A stretch of DNA of 64,000 nucleotides from Panopea generosa (GCA_029582155.1 CM055895.1:9929544-9993543); one strand, 5' to 3'; shown: positions 12,240-24,004, counted from the stretch's first letter. Program-made: numbers and translations. The notes: generated by a model not told the origin, from the sequence alone.

Positions 12240-12620
12240 ATCTCTAAATTACAATAACATTCAGTGAGTTTAGGAACTTTCAGTGATTGTTTCGTTAGTT
12301 GTTCCGTTTGCATTTGGACTAGTCATCTGTATAAACAAACACTACGCTTCTGCATCCTTAGGAACACATCTGGTTTAATGTAATTTTGATTTCAAAATTT
12401 CCTGAAAAGTAGACAGAACAAGTTTTATGATACCGTAACCTAACTATCTTTTATGGACTATTTCGTTTCTTACTCAGGTTGTCGTTACAATTGCCGTTAT
12501 GAGTTCTTTATTTTGTCAACAGTTTATATTAAGCATACATGCGTAACTCTTATACAATAATACATTGAATGCTGTAATGATAACAGTGACTTGTTAAAAG
12601 ATACTGTACGTTCAGTAAAA
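12240..12620 (+). repeat. Dispersed module shared with 39940-40220
   Basis: Matching stretches include AGTGATTGTTTCG, GTTCCGTTT, AACAAACACTAC, CTGCATCCTTAGGAA and TTCCTGAAAAGTAGA, in the same order at 39940-40220. The last part (ATTGAATGCTGTAATGATAACAGTGACTTG) matches the opening of the composite unit at 24895. The module therefore normally precedes that unit. Here it is cut off by LINE-related DNA after about 12620. Confidence 0.75.
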
Positions 12621-12639
12621 TAATAGAGTTTTATTTTAA

Positions 12640-14316
12640 TATAATCATATGTTAAAGAATACCATGGTATACTAAATCAAATACATTACATTAATCCCAA
12701 AACACACTCTGTACAAGTTGCCTTGAATCAATTTCCCTCATCCATTTGTCAGCTACAATTGTTAGGGTAGTTTGGCAAGAATGATTTTACAAAATCCAGA
12801 TTGAGATGTATGCGAAACGTCAGTTTGTACAAAATATAATGTAATTGGTAAGATTATGTCTATCAAATATATTTGATAATGATGACAATATAGAAATAAG
12901 GCTATAAATACTAGGATCGTCTTTAGGGCCATCTTTATAAATTGGTAAGACACATGCCTCTTTCAGCTTATCGGGAAATATACCATGATTGATGCTACTG
13001 TAAATTAAGTTTGAGATTGTTTTATAACCGTGTCTGGCCATATTTTTAAAACACGTGGACCGATACCATCTGGACCAGTAGATTTTCTAATGTTCAATGA
13101 ATCCATAATTTTTCTTGACCTCAGATGGGGTGATTTAATTAATGAAATAATCACTCCCTTTGAGTTGGTTATCTAAAGATTGTTCAGTTGTTTTAATGTG
13201 TGTTTCTGTAAAGATAATTTCGTAATTACGTCTACCATATTTATGAAATGTCAATCTTATTTTTATAATTTTAAAATTTCCTGTATATCTGTCATGACAT
13301 GATTACCTTTGTCTATTATCACTGGTACTGTATTTATTGTTGTCTGCAGATGATGTTCTTCTCATGTGTTTCAGTAACACTGGAATCAGTATTACTGATA
13401 ATGGCATTATTGTAAAAGTTTACTTTTCCATAATGTATCAAACTTGTAACCTTGTTACGCCAATTTTATATTTTAACCAGTCTTTGCAAGCATGATACTT
13501 TTTTCTCAATTTTCGAGCCTCCTTTGTCCCATCAGTATACCATTCTGGTTATCTCGCGTTTTTGACGCGCTTAAAGAGGCGCATATTTGGTACACTTTTT
13601 AGCACACATTCACGATCAAAGCCAACAGTCGGATTATGGGATTCATTTATTATATCTATATCCGAGTGAATCAACTCAAATCTAAAAGCTTTTTCATTAA
13701 GATTGTTAAAATACATGTACCTTAAATGTTTGTTTGTAGCAAGCAGAGTATTGTTGCTTTGTTTCGTGCTTCAAGATAGTGATCACTTAAACTGTTACAT
13801 GGTACACAAACCTCAGTTATACTTTCCGGAAAGATCGTAAATATATTGTCAATGGTGGTGCTTCTCAAGTTGGTAACTCTTGTAGGAGCATTAACAATTT
13901 GAAAAATACCTAGAGTTTCAAATAAACTAGTCCATTTAGAATCAGTGTAACCAATACCAGTCTTATAGTCAAAATTGAAATCACCTCGTATTTAAGTCTC
14001 TTGAACAATAACAATGGCAGAGTTAATCTGACATTAAAAAATATCAAATAGATATTGTGAAGCATTCGGTGGTCAGTATAATTATAAAAAATAACATAAC
14101 ATATTTACAGTTTGGGAGGGTTGCTTCAATTAACAGCGACTCTAATATAAATATATAATTTCCAAGGTCAAACCTCCGACAAAATGAAGTATCATTGTTT
14201 ATACAGACCACAATCCCACCTCAAATTTACCCTTTAATCAAACACGTTTGATAGGGTTTCGTGTACATCTACTTTGATTTCATCGAGTTTTATCAGCACA
14301 TATTGGATATTTAATC
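12640..14316 (-). mobile_element. LINE relic with APE endonuclease and reverse transcriptase
   Basis: Read leftward, the first recognisable piece (near 14290) has a KLDEIKVD-like motif, then VNLRWDCG, RRFDLGNYIFILESL, GDFNFDYKTGIGYTDSKW, PTRVTNLRSTTIDNIF and SDHY. These are the hallmark blocks of the apurinic endonuclease domain of non-LTR retrotransposons. Near 13540 follows PEWYTDGTKEARKLRKKYHACKDWLKY, the linker. Near 13040-12770 come GIFPDKLKEACVLPIYKDGPKDDPSIYSLISILSSLSNIF and HTSQSGFCK, the fingers and palm start of reverse transcriptase. The remaining palm and 3' end are absent. Many frame breaks indicate an old copy. Its 5' end abuts an inverted copy of the composite repeat at about 14317. 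A CR1- or Jockey-like clade is possible but not decided. Confidence 0.85.
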
Positions 14317-15870
14317 TTAAACATGTCCCTTAGTAACATATGCTTCTATTGTTTAATAATATTATATTATATTCATCAACATATTAAAAAAACAAAAACA
14401 AAAACAAATTCCATGCCTCACATTTACATTTCACAAATCATTTCTGTCAGATTAAATGAAGTGGAAGTCATTTTATGTTGCATGCGTTTCATCACCTACT
14501 GTATCAAAAGTGATGAAATACATACAATACATTTACTGGCAGAGCAAATTGTCTATGCCGAGGGGTAAACGGTTCATTTATTGTAATCCGGAAGCTAAGA
14601 CATAGTCTGTATTTACATTATAGTCGTCTGCAATCTATTAAAATCTTACATCTTGATAATGAGCCAAATAACGACCCTCGTGATTTTTTTTATCTCATCC
14701 ATATACGATAAATCAGACTAAGACAGCCTTTAGGGATGCTTTTTATTACAACTGTTGACATCACAATGTATGTATAACGCTATAGTTATGAATAGTAGTA
14801 ATTAAGTAGATTAATAAGTAAGGAAGTAAATACGTGTGTAAGTATAACATAAAAAAATAAGCATGTATATATGTAAGTAAATAAGTAAGTACGTAAGTGA
14901 GTGCGTGAGTGAGTGAGGATGAAAAGAAGGAAGGAAGGAAGGAAGGAAGGAAGGAAGGAAAGAAGGAAGGAAGGAAGGAAGGAAGGAAGGAAGGAAGGAA
15001 GGAAGGAAGGAAGGAAAGAAGGAAGTTAATGAGTGAATCAACGAGTAAGTATACCATAGGTAAGTAAGTACGTAAGTTGGTATATCCGTAAGTCAGTTAG
15101 TAAATAGTGTATTAAAGTGACAGTTTAACTGACAACACATAGCCAACTTGTAAACAATGAATGAAAATTAAGAACACGATTCGATGGCCGTATAAGTCTC
15201 TATCGAAAATACAAAGTATTATATTGAAAACAAGATATATATAAATAATAAAAATGACTATGTTATGAATAAATTTGTCTTACATAATTTACAGTAATTA
15301 TTGTTATCATTTTGCGAGTATGTTGTGTTGGCAACATTGCAGAACTTGTCCCGTAATCGAATTTGTTTTCTAATAGTAGAGAGTTCACACTAGTAACAAC
15401 AATTCAATATATGTCCATTTGTTAGAGTAAGATAAAATATTTAACATTTGTTGAAGTTATCGTTTTATCATTATACGTCAAACAAAGATCGAAATTACAA
15501 AATTTGAAGTCACTGGATAAGAATTTACCGAACATTTTGCAACAAGTGCGACGTGAGGTCGCCGAATCACATACTAAATAGGCAACTAAATCATCTAGCA
15601 AGCGTCTCGAAAGACTAATTCAATTAATCTTATCGTACTGAACTGTACTTATACAATATATGTCGAAACATCATATATTTCTTCTTCATTTCTTTACTGA
15701 CCTGATTGTGGTTATCTATTGTTTGAACTAGTGCTTGTTGTGATTGGTGTGTTCTTTCAGTGTTACATGTACCTCACTTACTTCAGAAAGTGGTTCTATC
15801 ATTTAATGCGTCAACAAAAGTAAAACTATTATATATGTTAAATAAATCACTGGTATCCTTTGATGGTCTT
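14317..15870 (-). repeat. Inverted partial copy (C0) of the composite repeat unit
   Basis: Read on the minus strand this matches 43120-45090 in order: a part with GCATTAAATGATAGAACC, ATTCGGCGACNTCACGTCGC and GGGACAAGTTCTGCAATGT; the empty-site region CAATATAATACTTTGTATT; a tetranucleotide tract; and ACAGACGACTA, GGCANAGACAATT and AAACGCATGCAACATA. The match stops at AGGGACATGTTTAAG (about 14317), where the LINE begins. The first part (15300-15870) is shared only with the third direct copy, so C0 and C3 are structurally closest. Confidence 0.85.
14928..15026 (-). repeat. GGAA/TTCC tetranucleotide microsatellite
   Basis: About 24 GGAA units with a few GAAA variants, flanked by degenerate AAGT-type units from about 14860 to 15070. 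On the minus strand this is the tetranucleotide tract of the composite repeat, with TTCC instead of the ACTT or ACTC seen in the other copies. Long frames of alternating serine-phenylalanine-leucine-proline over it are artefacts of the repeat. Confidence 0.95.
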
Positions 15871-16019
15871 TTAAAAGTACCCTTTAAGGGGTAATAAATA
15901 AAATAAACAATAATTGATATGTTCAAAAACCAATGTCCTGTATGCTAGTATATCACTATATTTAGATTGCGCCTTTTCACCGTATGATTTGCCAAACATT
16001 ACAAAGTTTTATTTAATAA

Positions 16020-16865
16020 ATAAATAATAATAAGAAAATATAGCTTCTACGGCGGGAGGGGCAGAATTCAAAGGACACAAAGACAATACGCAAACCCCTA
16101 CAACAGTTCATTCTGGATCAAAATATTTAACAATCATAATATCAAAATACAATAAAAGCAAACGGAGGAATTGACATCAGACACCATTCAGTTTACATTT
16201 AAAACAAATACCTACTAGATAAGATCGAGCGTTAGCCGGAGAACATCCCTTAAGAGACAAATGAGCTACAAAATCGGTCACCTGCTGAATACTTGGAGGC
16301 AACAATAATTCCATTTTGTAATTGCTTCTAAATAATTAAAATGCATTTATTCCTGTATTAACCGTTAATGATATTTCTAGCAACAAATCAGCTAGGACAT
16401 AATATCATCTTTTCGAAACACAGTTGTACTGGAGATGGGTACTGTTCTTCCCTGGGCGTCAGATGCTTACGTAAAAGAGCGTCTGCGATGTTATTAAATC
16501 TACTTAAGTATGAACACCTTTACACTGTATATTGTAAAACATGAATTGCAACACAAGGGGACGTACCATCTACATAGTTCCTCTTCGTGATTTTGAAGTA
16601 TTTTTGTTCAAGATAGAAACGTGTGCGAGGTTAGCTGTATTCAGTATAATCTTTATTTATTTGAAAGAAGCTATCCCATGTTTGAAAAGCCAGTACAATT
16701 GGCACTAATTCTAAAAAGGTCATGTTTTTCAAGATATAAGTGTGTTATAAAGCACCTTGTTGATAACCGATGCCATGCCTAAATTAGAAGCAGTGTCAAT
16801 ATTATTTGGCACTATCTAACCTGTGTTGCAACGCCATTAGGGGTGAGCGCCCGAACAGTGCATGC
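16020..16865 (-). mobile_element. DIRS-family retrotransposon fossil, internally shortened
   Basis: The first 75 bases or so on the minus strand (from 16865) match the zinc-knuckle region of the larger copy at about 57230-57325. The sequence then passes directly to an RNase H-like part (FLELVPIVLAFQTWDSFF, VLQFMFYNIQCKG, PREEQYPSP) and to a likely tyrosine recombinase N-terminus (LLLPPSIQQVTDFVAHLSLKG). The reverse transcriptase present in the larger copy is missing. It is clearly broken in several places. Either an internal deletion or a shortened derivative would explain the arrangement. It preserves 3' parts that the 56-kb copy lacks. Confidence 0.72.
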
Positions 16866-17516
16866 AAATAAAAGTACAAATAGACTTATTACATCAACTA
16901 TTATTAAAATCACAATACTTTCTTACATGTACATTTTTTTAACAGTAAACTCAACACAGTGAATTTCTTTAAAAACTCCTTTTTTCAAAAACGTTTTTTT
17001 ATCTTGAAGTTTGAAAAGTACGACTGTGCAATCACAAAAAGATAATCAAAAACATTATAAATTGCCGAATTTTGTTACAATTATAATCTAAAGATCCAAA
17101 AAATGCATGTTTTCCCACTGGAGAGTCGTTTCGTTCAAGCTGGAAAGTTAAATTTCCAGTTGGATATTCTAATTTCCAACCTGTAATTGCCAAATTGGAA
17201 TCGGAAATCTATTTTAAGAATAGGCCAATTTGAACCGAAGATTTCAAATTGGAGGGTTCAAATTGATATCGGTGTTATTTAATTAGAAAATGTTTGTGTC
17301 ACGTTAGATTCACACGCACTACGGAAAGTCCATCTTTATTGGTGTACAATAATTCTTATTTATCTGATGTTACTTTAAGTTATGTATTGATATTTAAATG
17401 ATTTGTTTTATAATACCTAAACTTTTAATTGGTAAATGTTAGAAGAAATATTTCGTTCAATAAAATGTTTAAAATCACATTCAAAATCGATCAATATTGA
17501 CACAATTTGCGGTTTT
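16866..17516. other. AT-rich stretch with inverted-repeat-rich segment
   Basis: No gene is seen. At 17225-17252 CCAATTTGAA and TTCAAATTGG form a perfect 10-base hairpin with an 8-base loop. Several related TTTCCA and CCAAATTGG motifs lie between 17140 and 17270. This may be the tip of a foldback element, but no terminal repeats were defined. Confidence 0.5.
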
Positions 17517-17860
17517 ATCCTCAATGCGTTTTTTTTTAAACCTTAATTCTCGAAAGATACTCAAGAAAGAAATAAGAAAATCTGACAAAACTCATTTGAT
17601 ATAATACATTTTCAATCGGTCATATTGTTAAAGTTACCAATATAAGTTTTATTAGAAAATAATCATCCAAAATGTACTCATTTTCGAGCAATGTATATTT
17701 TTCTTATCAAAATCTTAATTCACGAGAGATATAAAAAAATACCAATATGAATTCGTCACAGTTACCATTTGGTATACTATATTTTCAATCGGCAATACTT
17801 TTTAAGTTATCTTAATAAGCCGAAATTAATAAATGTTCCTCCAAAATGTATCTTTTTCAG
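17517..17860 (+). repeat. Two-copy tandem duplication, about 172 bp
   Basis: Matching landmarks at a spacing of about 172 bases are CTTAATTC-CGA-AGATA (17542 and 17714), ATTTTCAATCGG (17609 and 17780) and CCAAAATGTA (17667 and 17842). The copies are diverged but collinear. No coding character is seen. Confidence 0.7.
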
Positions 17861-18359
17861 AAAATCAACATTTTGCCACCATTGTTTCTAAGCGTGTATC
17901 GTTCAGACAGATCTGGAACCTAAATAAACAAGGTTAGTTATATATATTAGTTAGTTATATTTTCATTTTCAGTTAGTTTTATTTCATTACCTTTAAGAAT
18001 TGCAAGTTTAATATATCATTCAACAATAAACATATAAATATATATTTTTCATTGTGTTTGAGAGAATATAAGAGATTAAATCCAGGAATTCGTTTGACAA
18101 TAGTTTGTCTCGCTTTCGAAAAAGTCGTTAATTTGACAACATACAAATCCTTATTTTTTTTATAGTTACTTTAATTTTCTATAAAGAATGAACGATAGGG
18201 AAGTTTAAAATATTTTTAAAAGAAAGGTTAACATGCTGAAGGAATTTACGAGTGCTTTTGATGAGTAATTTATGTTTAATTTGACATCTTCAAGGCTTGA
18301 CGTCATATTTACATATATTGATGGTGGACCCACTTTTCAGAATATTTTTTAATTTTAAG

Positions 18360-20035
18360 TTTTGAAATTATGTGTGATGAAAGATAATCACATGTCGACT
18401 AATATATTGATTATATAAAGATTAGGAAATCTAGTGCCCAGTAAGAAGAATCTAGTGACGAGTAAAGATGTTGTGTATCGAGTGAGGATGTTGAGTATAT
18501 ATAGATTAGAAAATCTGGTGTCTGGTATGAAATATATTTAGCCGAGTAAGGATGTTGTGTATCAAGTGAGAGAACGTAGTGTCGCATATGAAAATATAGT
18601 GTCAAATAAGGAAATCAAATGTCATGTAAGGATGTTGATCATACATAGATTAGAAAAGCTAGTGCCCAGTCAGAAAAAGCTATAGTCGACTAAAGAGGGT
18701 GTGTTTCGAGTGAGAAAATCCAGTGTCTCGTATGAAATTATAGTGTAAAATAAGGACATTGAATGTTGTGTAAGGATGTTGAGTATATAAAGATTAGAGA
18801 ATCAAGTACCCATTAAGAAATATCTATAGTCGAGTAAGGGTGTTTTGTGGCGAGTGAGAAAGTCTAGTGTTGCGTATGAAAATATAGTGTCAAATAAGGA
18901 AATTAAAAGTCGTGTAAGAATGTTGAGTACAATTATATATAGTAGAAAATCTAATCCCTAGTAAGAAAATATCTATAGTCGAGTAAGGATATTGAGTATT
19001 GAGTGAGATCATTTAGTTTCGGGTATTAAAATATAGTGTCAAATAAGGAATTTGAATGTCGTGTAAGGATGTTGAGTACATATAGATTAAAAATTCTAAT
19101 GCCCAATAAGAAAAATCTATAGTCGAAGAAGGATTATATATATTGAGTGAGAAAATCTAGTGTTGCCTATGAAAATATAGTTTCAAATAAGAAATTTGAA
19201 TGTTGTGTAAGGATGTTGAATATATATAGATTAGAAAATCTAGTGCTCAGTAGGAAAACTATATAATCGAGTAAGGATGATGTGTATCGAGTGTGAAAAT
19301 TTAATGTGGCGTAAAGAAATATAGTTTCAAATAAGGAATGTAAATGTCGTAAGGAAGTTGAGTACATATAGATTTGAAATTCTAGTGCCCAATAAGAACA
19401 ATATATAGTCAAGTAAAAATGTTGTATATCAAGTGAGAAAATCTAGCGTTGCATATGGAAATATAGTGTCAAATAAAGAATTTGAATATTGTGTAAGGAC
19501 GTTGAGTATATAGAGCTTAAAAAATATAGTGCCCAGTTAGAAAAATCTATAGTCGAGTTAGGATTTTGTGTATTAAGTGAGAAAATCAAGAGACGCGTAT
19601 GTAAATATAGTGTTAAATAAGACATTTGAATGTTGTGTAAGAATGTTGAGTGTATATAGAATAGAAAATCTAGTTCCCAGTAAGAAAAATCTATAGTTTA
19701 GTAAGAATGATGTGTATCAAGTGAGACAATCAAGTTTTGCATATGAAAAAACAGTGTCAAATAAAGAAATTGAATGTCGTGTAAGGTTATTGAGTAAAAT
19801 ATAGAATAAAAATTCTAGTGCCTATTAAGAAAAATCTATAATTGAGTAAGAATGAGGTGAATCAAGTGAGAAAATCTAGTGTTGCATATGAAAATATGGT
19901 GTCAAATAAAGGAATTGAATGTCATGTAAGGTTATTGAGTATAAATAGAATAGAAAATCTAATGCCTACTAAGAAAAATCTATAGTCGAGTAAAGATGTT
20001 GTGTATCGAGTGAGAAAAGATACAGAACTTGTGTT
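18360..20035 (+). repeat. 144-bp satellite array, about 11 units
   Basis: The landmark AGATTAG or a close variant after GTTGAGTATATAT recurs at 18503, 18647, 18791, 18940, 19083, 19228, 19370, 19513, 19658, 19801 and 19947, giving a mean spacing near 144 bases. Each unit carries AAATCTAGTGCCCAGTAAG, AATCTATAGTCGAGTAAGG, TGTGTATCGAGTGAGAAAA and AATATAGTGTCAAATAAGG. Units differ by substitutions and small indels. Because 144 is divisible by three, short open frames recur on the minus strand at the same phase, but they are interrupted and unconvincing. Confidence 0.95.
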
Positions 20036-20039
20036 TATC

Positions 20040-20650
20040 ATGCAGATGATGATTTCCTTGTATAATCTAAGTTCCAAACACGTGTTATGTGCATATCATG
20101 CAGGTAGCACCTGTTTGTATAATTTTGGTACAAGCAGGTGTTTATCATGCCGTTTGTGCTTGTCTTGTGTAATTTAGATACCAAACGTGTGGTTCTCATG
20201 GCGTTAGTGCCTGTCTGTTGTATATTAGGCATCAAACATGTGGGATTCCTGCAGTTAGTGCTTGTCTTGTGTAATTTAAGTAACAAACACGTGCTTATCA
20301 TGCAGGTAGCGTTTGTCTTTTGTAATTTAGGTACCGATCTTGTGGTTCTTATGTTGTTCGTGTCTAAATTGTGTAATTTAGGTACCAATCGTGTGCATAT
20401 TATGAAGTTGTCGCTTGTTTTGTGTAATTTAGGTACCAAGCTTTTGCATATCATGCCGTTGGTGCATGTCTTGGGTGTTTTAGGTATTAAACGTGTGGTT
20501 CACTTATGCGGTTGTTGCCTGTCTTGTGTAATTTATGTACCATACACGTGCTTATCATGTATGTAAGGTTTTTCATGTGTAGTAAAGGTATCAAACGTGT
20601 GGTTCTCATGCCGTTGGGGTTTTAATTGTGTAATTTAGGCACAGTCACAG
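20040..20650 (+). repeat. 51-bp minisatellite array, about 12 units
   Basis: AATTTAGGTACC or close variants mark units at 20064, 20121, 20171, 20222, 20273, 20324, 20375, 20426, 20477, 20530, 20580 and 20632. Six successive spacings are exactly 51 bases. The unit includes TGTAATTTAGGTACCAA, CGTG and TATCATGC. Since 51 bases are 17 codons, frames stay open on both strands: 20138-20566 (plus) repeats LVLCNLGTKRVVLMxLV and 20038-20454 (minus) repeats TRLVPKLHKTSTNxMIN. Simultaneous openness on both strands argues that it is a by-product of the repeat rather than a gene. Confidence 0.95.
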
Positions 20651-20804
20651 TCTCTCTGATGATTTATATACATCATTACGATTAATTGTCATTTGCCGGT
20701 CAATACTGAGTGAAGTGGCACATTGTCAGAATAATTTTACACAATGAGCCGTTTCTCAAAGTCATATATCAGAGCCGCTACGAAGACGGTTAACGTTCCA
20801 CCAC

Positions 20805-21255
20805 CTACACAACAACGACCACCACCACTACTGCTGATACTACTACTTCTACTACCACTACTACTACTACTCCTACTTATATTACTACTACTACTACTAC
20901 TTCTACTACTACTTGTACTACTACTACTACATCTACTACAAATATTACTACTGCTACTATTACTACTTCTACTACTACTATAACACATACTACTATTACT
21001 ACTACTTCTACTACAAATACTACTACTGCTACTATTACTACTACTACTACGTCAACTACTACTACTACTACTACTACTACTATTACTACTACTACTACTA
21101 CTATTACAAATACTACTACTGCTACTATTAGTTCCACTAATGCTACTATTGCTACTTCTACTACTACTACTACTTCTACTACTACTAAAAATACTGCTAC
21201 TACTACTTCTAATATTACTGCTGCTGCTGCTACAGCTACTGCTACAAATACTATT
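20805..21255 (+). repeat. Imperfect ACT trinucleotide microsatellite
   Basis: About 450 bases made of ACT units interrupted by ACC, ATT, GCT and ACA variants. The long leucine-, tyrosine-, serine- or valine-rich frames over it on both strands are translations of the repeat. Confidence 0.97.
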
Positions 21256-22009
21256 CTTTACTTCAGAAATGGATTAAAATGAGAGCATTATCCCCCTAAA
21301 ATAGCAAAAATTACCACAATTTATGTTTATTGGTATAGGAAGAGCTCGTTCTAATATTTGAAAAACGCCAAATGTGACGTTCGAAATCTAAATAAGCACC
21401 TGAAGTCACTCTTATCTCTAGTTATGTCTATGCTACTTCTACGATTAATTCTATATATTTATCTTCCTTAAAGTCAAATTTCTTCTGGGCATCAAAATTA
21501 ACACGTGATTGAACAGAATAAACTTATAAAAGACGAGATACACAAAGATGCATACGGAAACCGTCAATAAGCTATGAATGATGAGACAAATACCCACAAC
21601 TCTTTGCGCGGATTTTCTGCTTAAAAATCTATATTTTGTCTGCTACAGTTAATCGCTATCTGAAATGTCGTGATTATAACGAGCGATACTCGCCGAGACT
21701 TTCATATCATATCGACAGTTTCCGGTATTTTGTTTCGCTTTATTGTTTTACTTTATGAAATTTAAAATAAATAAAACAGTAAATAGAACGTGTTTCTTAA
21801 TTTCAGCGAAAATGTATACAGCTTTTTATTTTTAATGAATGGCAACTTAAGTGTAATCAGCGAAAGTAAATTATGAAAATATAAAGAAATAGATAAATAT
21901 TTATTAATAGGCAATATATGAAAAACAAAACAAATAATAGAACACTTATATAGTATTGCTTTATTTATTTATCAATAGAATCTGAAATCTGAAATTCACT
22001 CAATAGATA
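21256..22009. other. AT-rich spacer, nothing recognised
   Basis: No long frame, repeat unit or SINE head was recognised here. Confidence 0.5.
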
Positions 22010-22140
22010 TACTTATGGAATGATGGTAGTTCTACTCGGATTCATTCTGATGTATTCCTACACCAGCAAAACTGGATATGCCATACTTACTTAAATATAT
22101 TAAAACAGATGTTAAACCCCAATAATAAAAAGAAATATTT
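22010..22140 (+). mobile_element. Bivalve-type SINE, body and tail
   Basis: GATGGTAGTTCTACTCGGATTC is followed by ACCAGCAAAACTGGATATG and by GATGTTAAACCCCAATAATAAA. This fits the pattern I recall for a common bivalve SINE body and tail: GTCGGTGGTTCTACCCAGG, then CTGGAAAGTCGCCATATG, then GACGTTAAACCC. The tRNA-like head is not preserved. The same body is seen on the minus strand near 27300 and 35070. Confidence 0.65.
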
Positions 22141-22634
22141 CAACTATCGTACAATATCCTAAGTTGTAGTTTACAAAAAATCAATTCATAAACAAGAATA
22201 TTTGTCTTCCCGTATCTAGTTAGTATTAGTTTTGATAAAAATGTTCACTTCATTACTTTACATATATCTACATAACGCACATAGGACATTAAAATGTATC
22301 GGTATGCAGGCCGCTAAACTGAATGTTTAATATTATTTTTAAACCGCTGTCATTGACTCCCTAAATAACTTCTGCTTCACGAACGTTTTACGTTAATACT
22401 TAAAAACGTAACTAAGTTTTGACTGGTTTCTCTATTATATAATTGATATGAATGCAACAATTTGTAGTTTTACTTGAGCCAGTCAAAATCATGATTACCT
22501 GTCTGCGTTTTGGAGATTTAAGTTGTGAAGTATTTGAGTATATGTTGGTGAAACAAGAACCAGATGGTATGTTTAATGGCGTTTATCGCCGTTTTTAAGA
22601 CGTGACAGGTTGTATAATGCATATCAAGTTGTAT

Positions 22635-22710
22635 TGGCCCCAAAATGAATCTAATCAGAACCAAAGACTTTTACGAGTAACTGATACACTTTCTCTTGTC
22701 CATTGCTACT
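22635..22710 (-). mobile_element. SINE body fragment
   Basis: AAAATGAATCTAATCAGAACCAAAGAC and GAGTAACTGAT correspond to CAGAATGAATCTGAGCAGAACCACCGTC and AAGTAACTGG at 35051-35110. This is a short, diverged copy on the minus strand. Confidence 0.5.
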
Positions 22711-22807
22711 ACTGATCGATAACGGGTCATATAAGTTAGATTGATCGTTCAATAATCGCTAAAGCCTAGTCTTTAAAAGGACCTATTTGACGATTGAGTA
22801 GTTCAAA

Positions 22808-22980
22808 GATTATTATTATTATTATTATTATTATCATAATTGGTAGTTGTAGTAGTAGTGTAGTAGTAGTAGTAGTTGTAGTAGAAGAAGGAGTAATTGT
22901 AGTAGAAGTAGTAGTAGTAGTAGTAGTAATCGTAGTAGTAGTTGTAGTAGTAGTAGTAGTGGTAGCTGTAGTAGTAGATA
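22808..22980 (+). repeat. ATT then GTA trinucleotide microsatellite
   Basis: A pure ATT run (about 22809-22834) is followed by imperfect GTA units with GAA and GTT variants to 22980. Frames over it on both strands are artefacts. Confidence 0.95.
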
Positions 22981-24004
22981 AAGTATTTTCAAAACTCCCC
23001 GTGAAGCAACCCAACGATTTTTGACATTTTAATATCAGAAAAGGATTAATTGTAGTTTTTTTGGATGAACTTTTCTTTTACGATTTAAATAATGCATTTA
23101 CAGTTAATTTGTGATAATTTTGTTACTTTTATAATTATCCTAGAATTACTAATTTGTTTAACAATGTATGTGTGACAGGTTAAGCATTTTTACTCATTTT
23201 AATTAATTAACAGTTCCAGTGAAAGTAGTTGTTTAATATAAACATGAACATACCATTTGTAATTAAGCCAATTATATAAACTGTCATATATTCTATTAAC
23301 CAAAGTCCCCCCTGCTGCGAGAGCGTTAACAATAAAATATTGTCCCAAGATATGTTCATAGCATGTGGCATGTCATTTTAATCCCAGTATCACCAGATGA
23401 CACACACTTAGACATATGACAGTTTTATGACCTGTTGTATGCTATATTTTTTTGTAATTCTATAAATACTTAATTGACTAAACTACATATATATTGGAAC
23501 GATAAAGGCTGTTGTATAGGGTTCAGCAATTACTATTACAACTACTATTACACACTATTCCTTATCTGTACTTATAAATGTAACAATGAATTTTTATTAA
23601 CCTTTCTATTGATTTTAATTCTTTTTTGAAAAGATTATATCTGTCTTGTTCTTTTTACACTTTTTTTAAAAGCACTTCTTTATATGCATTACCAATTCTA
23701 TTGATGCTTCGGCAAACAACGGCACTTTACGGCAATGATCGTGTCCCATAAATCAAAACTGATGTTCTTTGTCGTTTTTATGACCCCACCCGCAGAGATT
23801 ACGGGGTCATTGATAATATTATTATTTACGAAGTTATAAATCATTTAAAAAAAACTGCAAAAAACTGATAAAAAATCGTTTTAATAATTATCATTGGATC
23901 TATATTTGTCATGTATTTAATGAATTTATATATATCAGGAATTTAAAAAGTGTTTATTGTGTTGTTGTTGTTGTTGTTGTTACGATACCTTATGCAGAAA
24001 TACG
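22981..24004. other. AT-rich stretch with one small palindrome
   Basis: No gene is seen. ATGACCCC (23780-23787) and GGGGTCAT (23803-23810) form an inverted pair around a short centre, resembling ends I recall from some mollusc interspersed repeats. A GTT run lies at about 23961-23981. Confidence 0.45.

Noticed and set aside
14761-15057. Long leucine-proline-serine frames on the minus strand
   Set aside because: They are translations of the GGAA/TTCC microsatellite and its degenerate borders.
20038-20566. A protein gene encoded by the 51-bp array
   Set aside because: Both strands are open for the same reason, a stop-free 17-codon period, and there is no non-repetitive coding sequence next to it.
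20737-21137. Serine-, leucine-, tyrosine- and valine-rich frames on both strands
   Set aside because: They are direct translations of the ACT microsatellite.
22766-23024. Threonine- and valine-rich frames on both strands
   Set aside because: They are translations of the ATT/GTA microsatellite.
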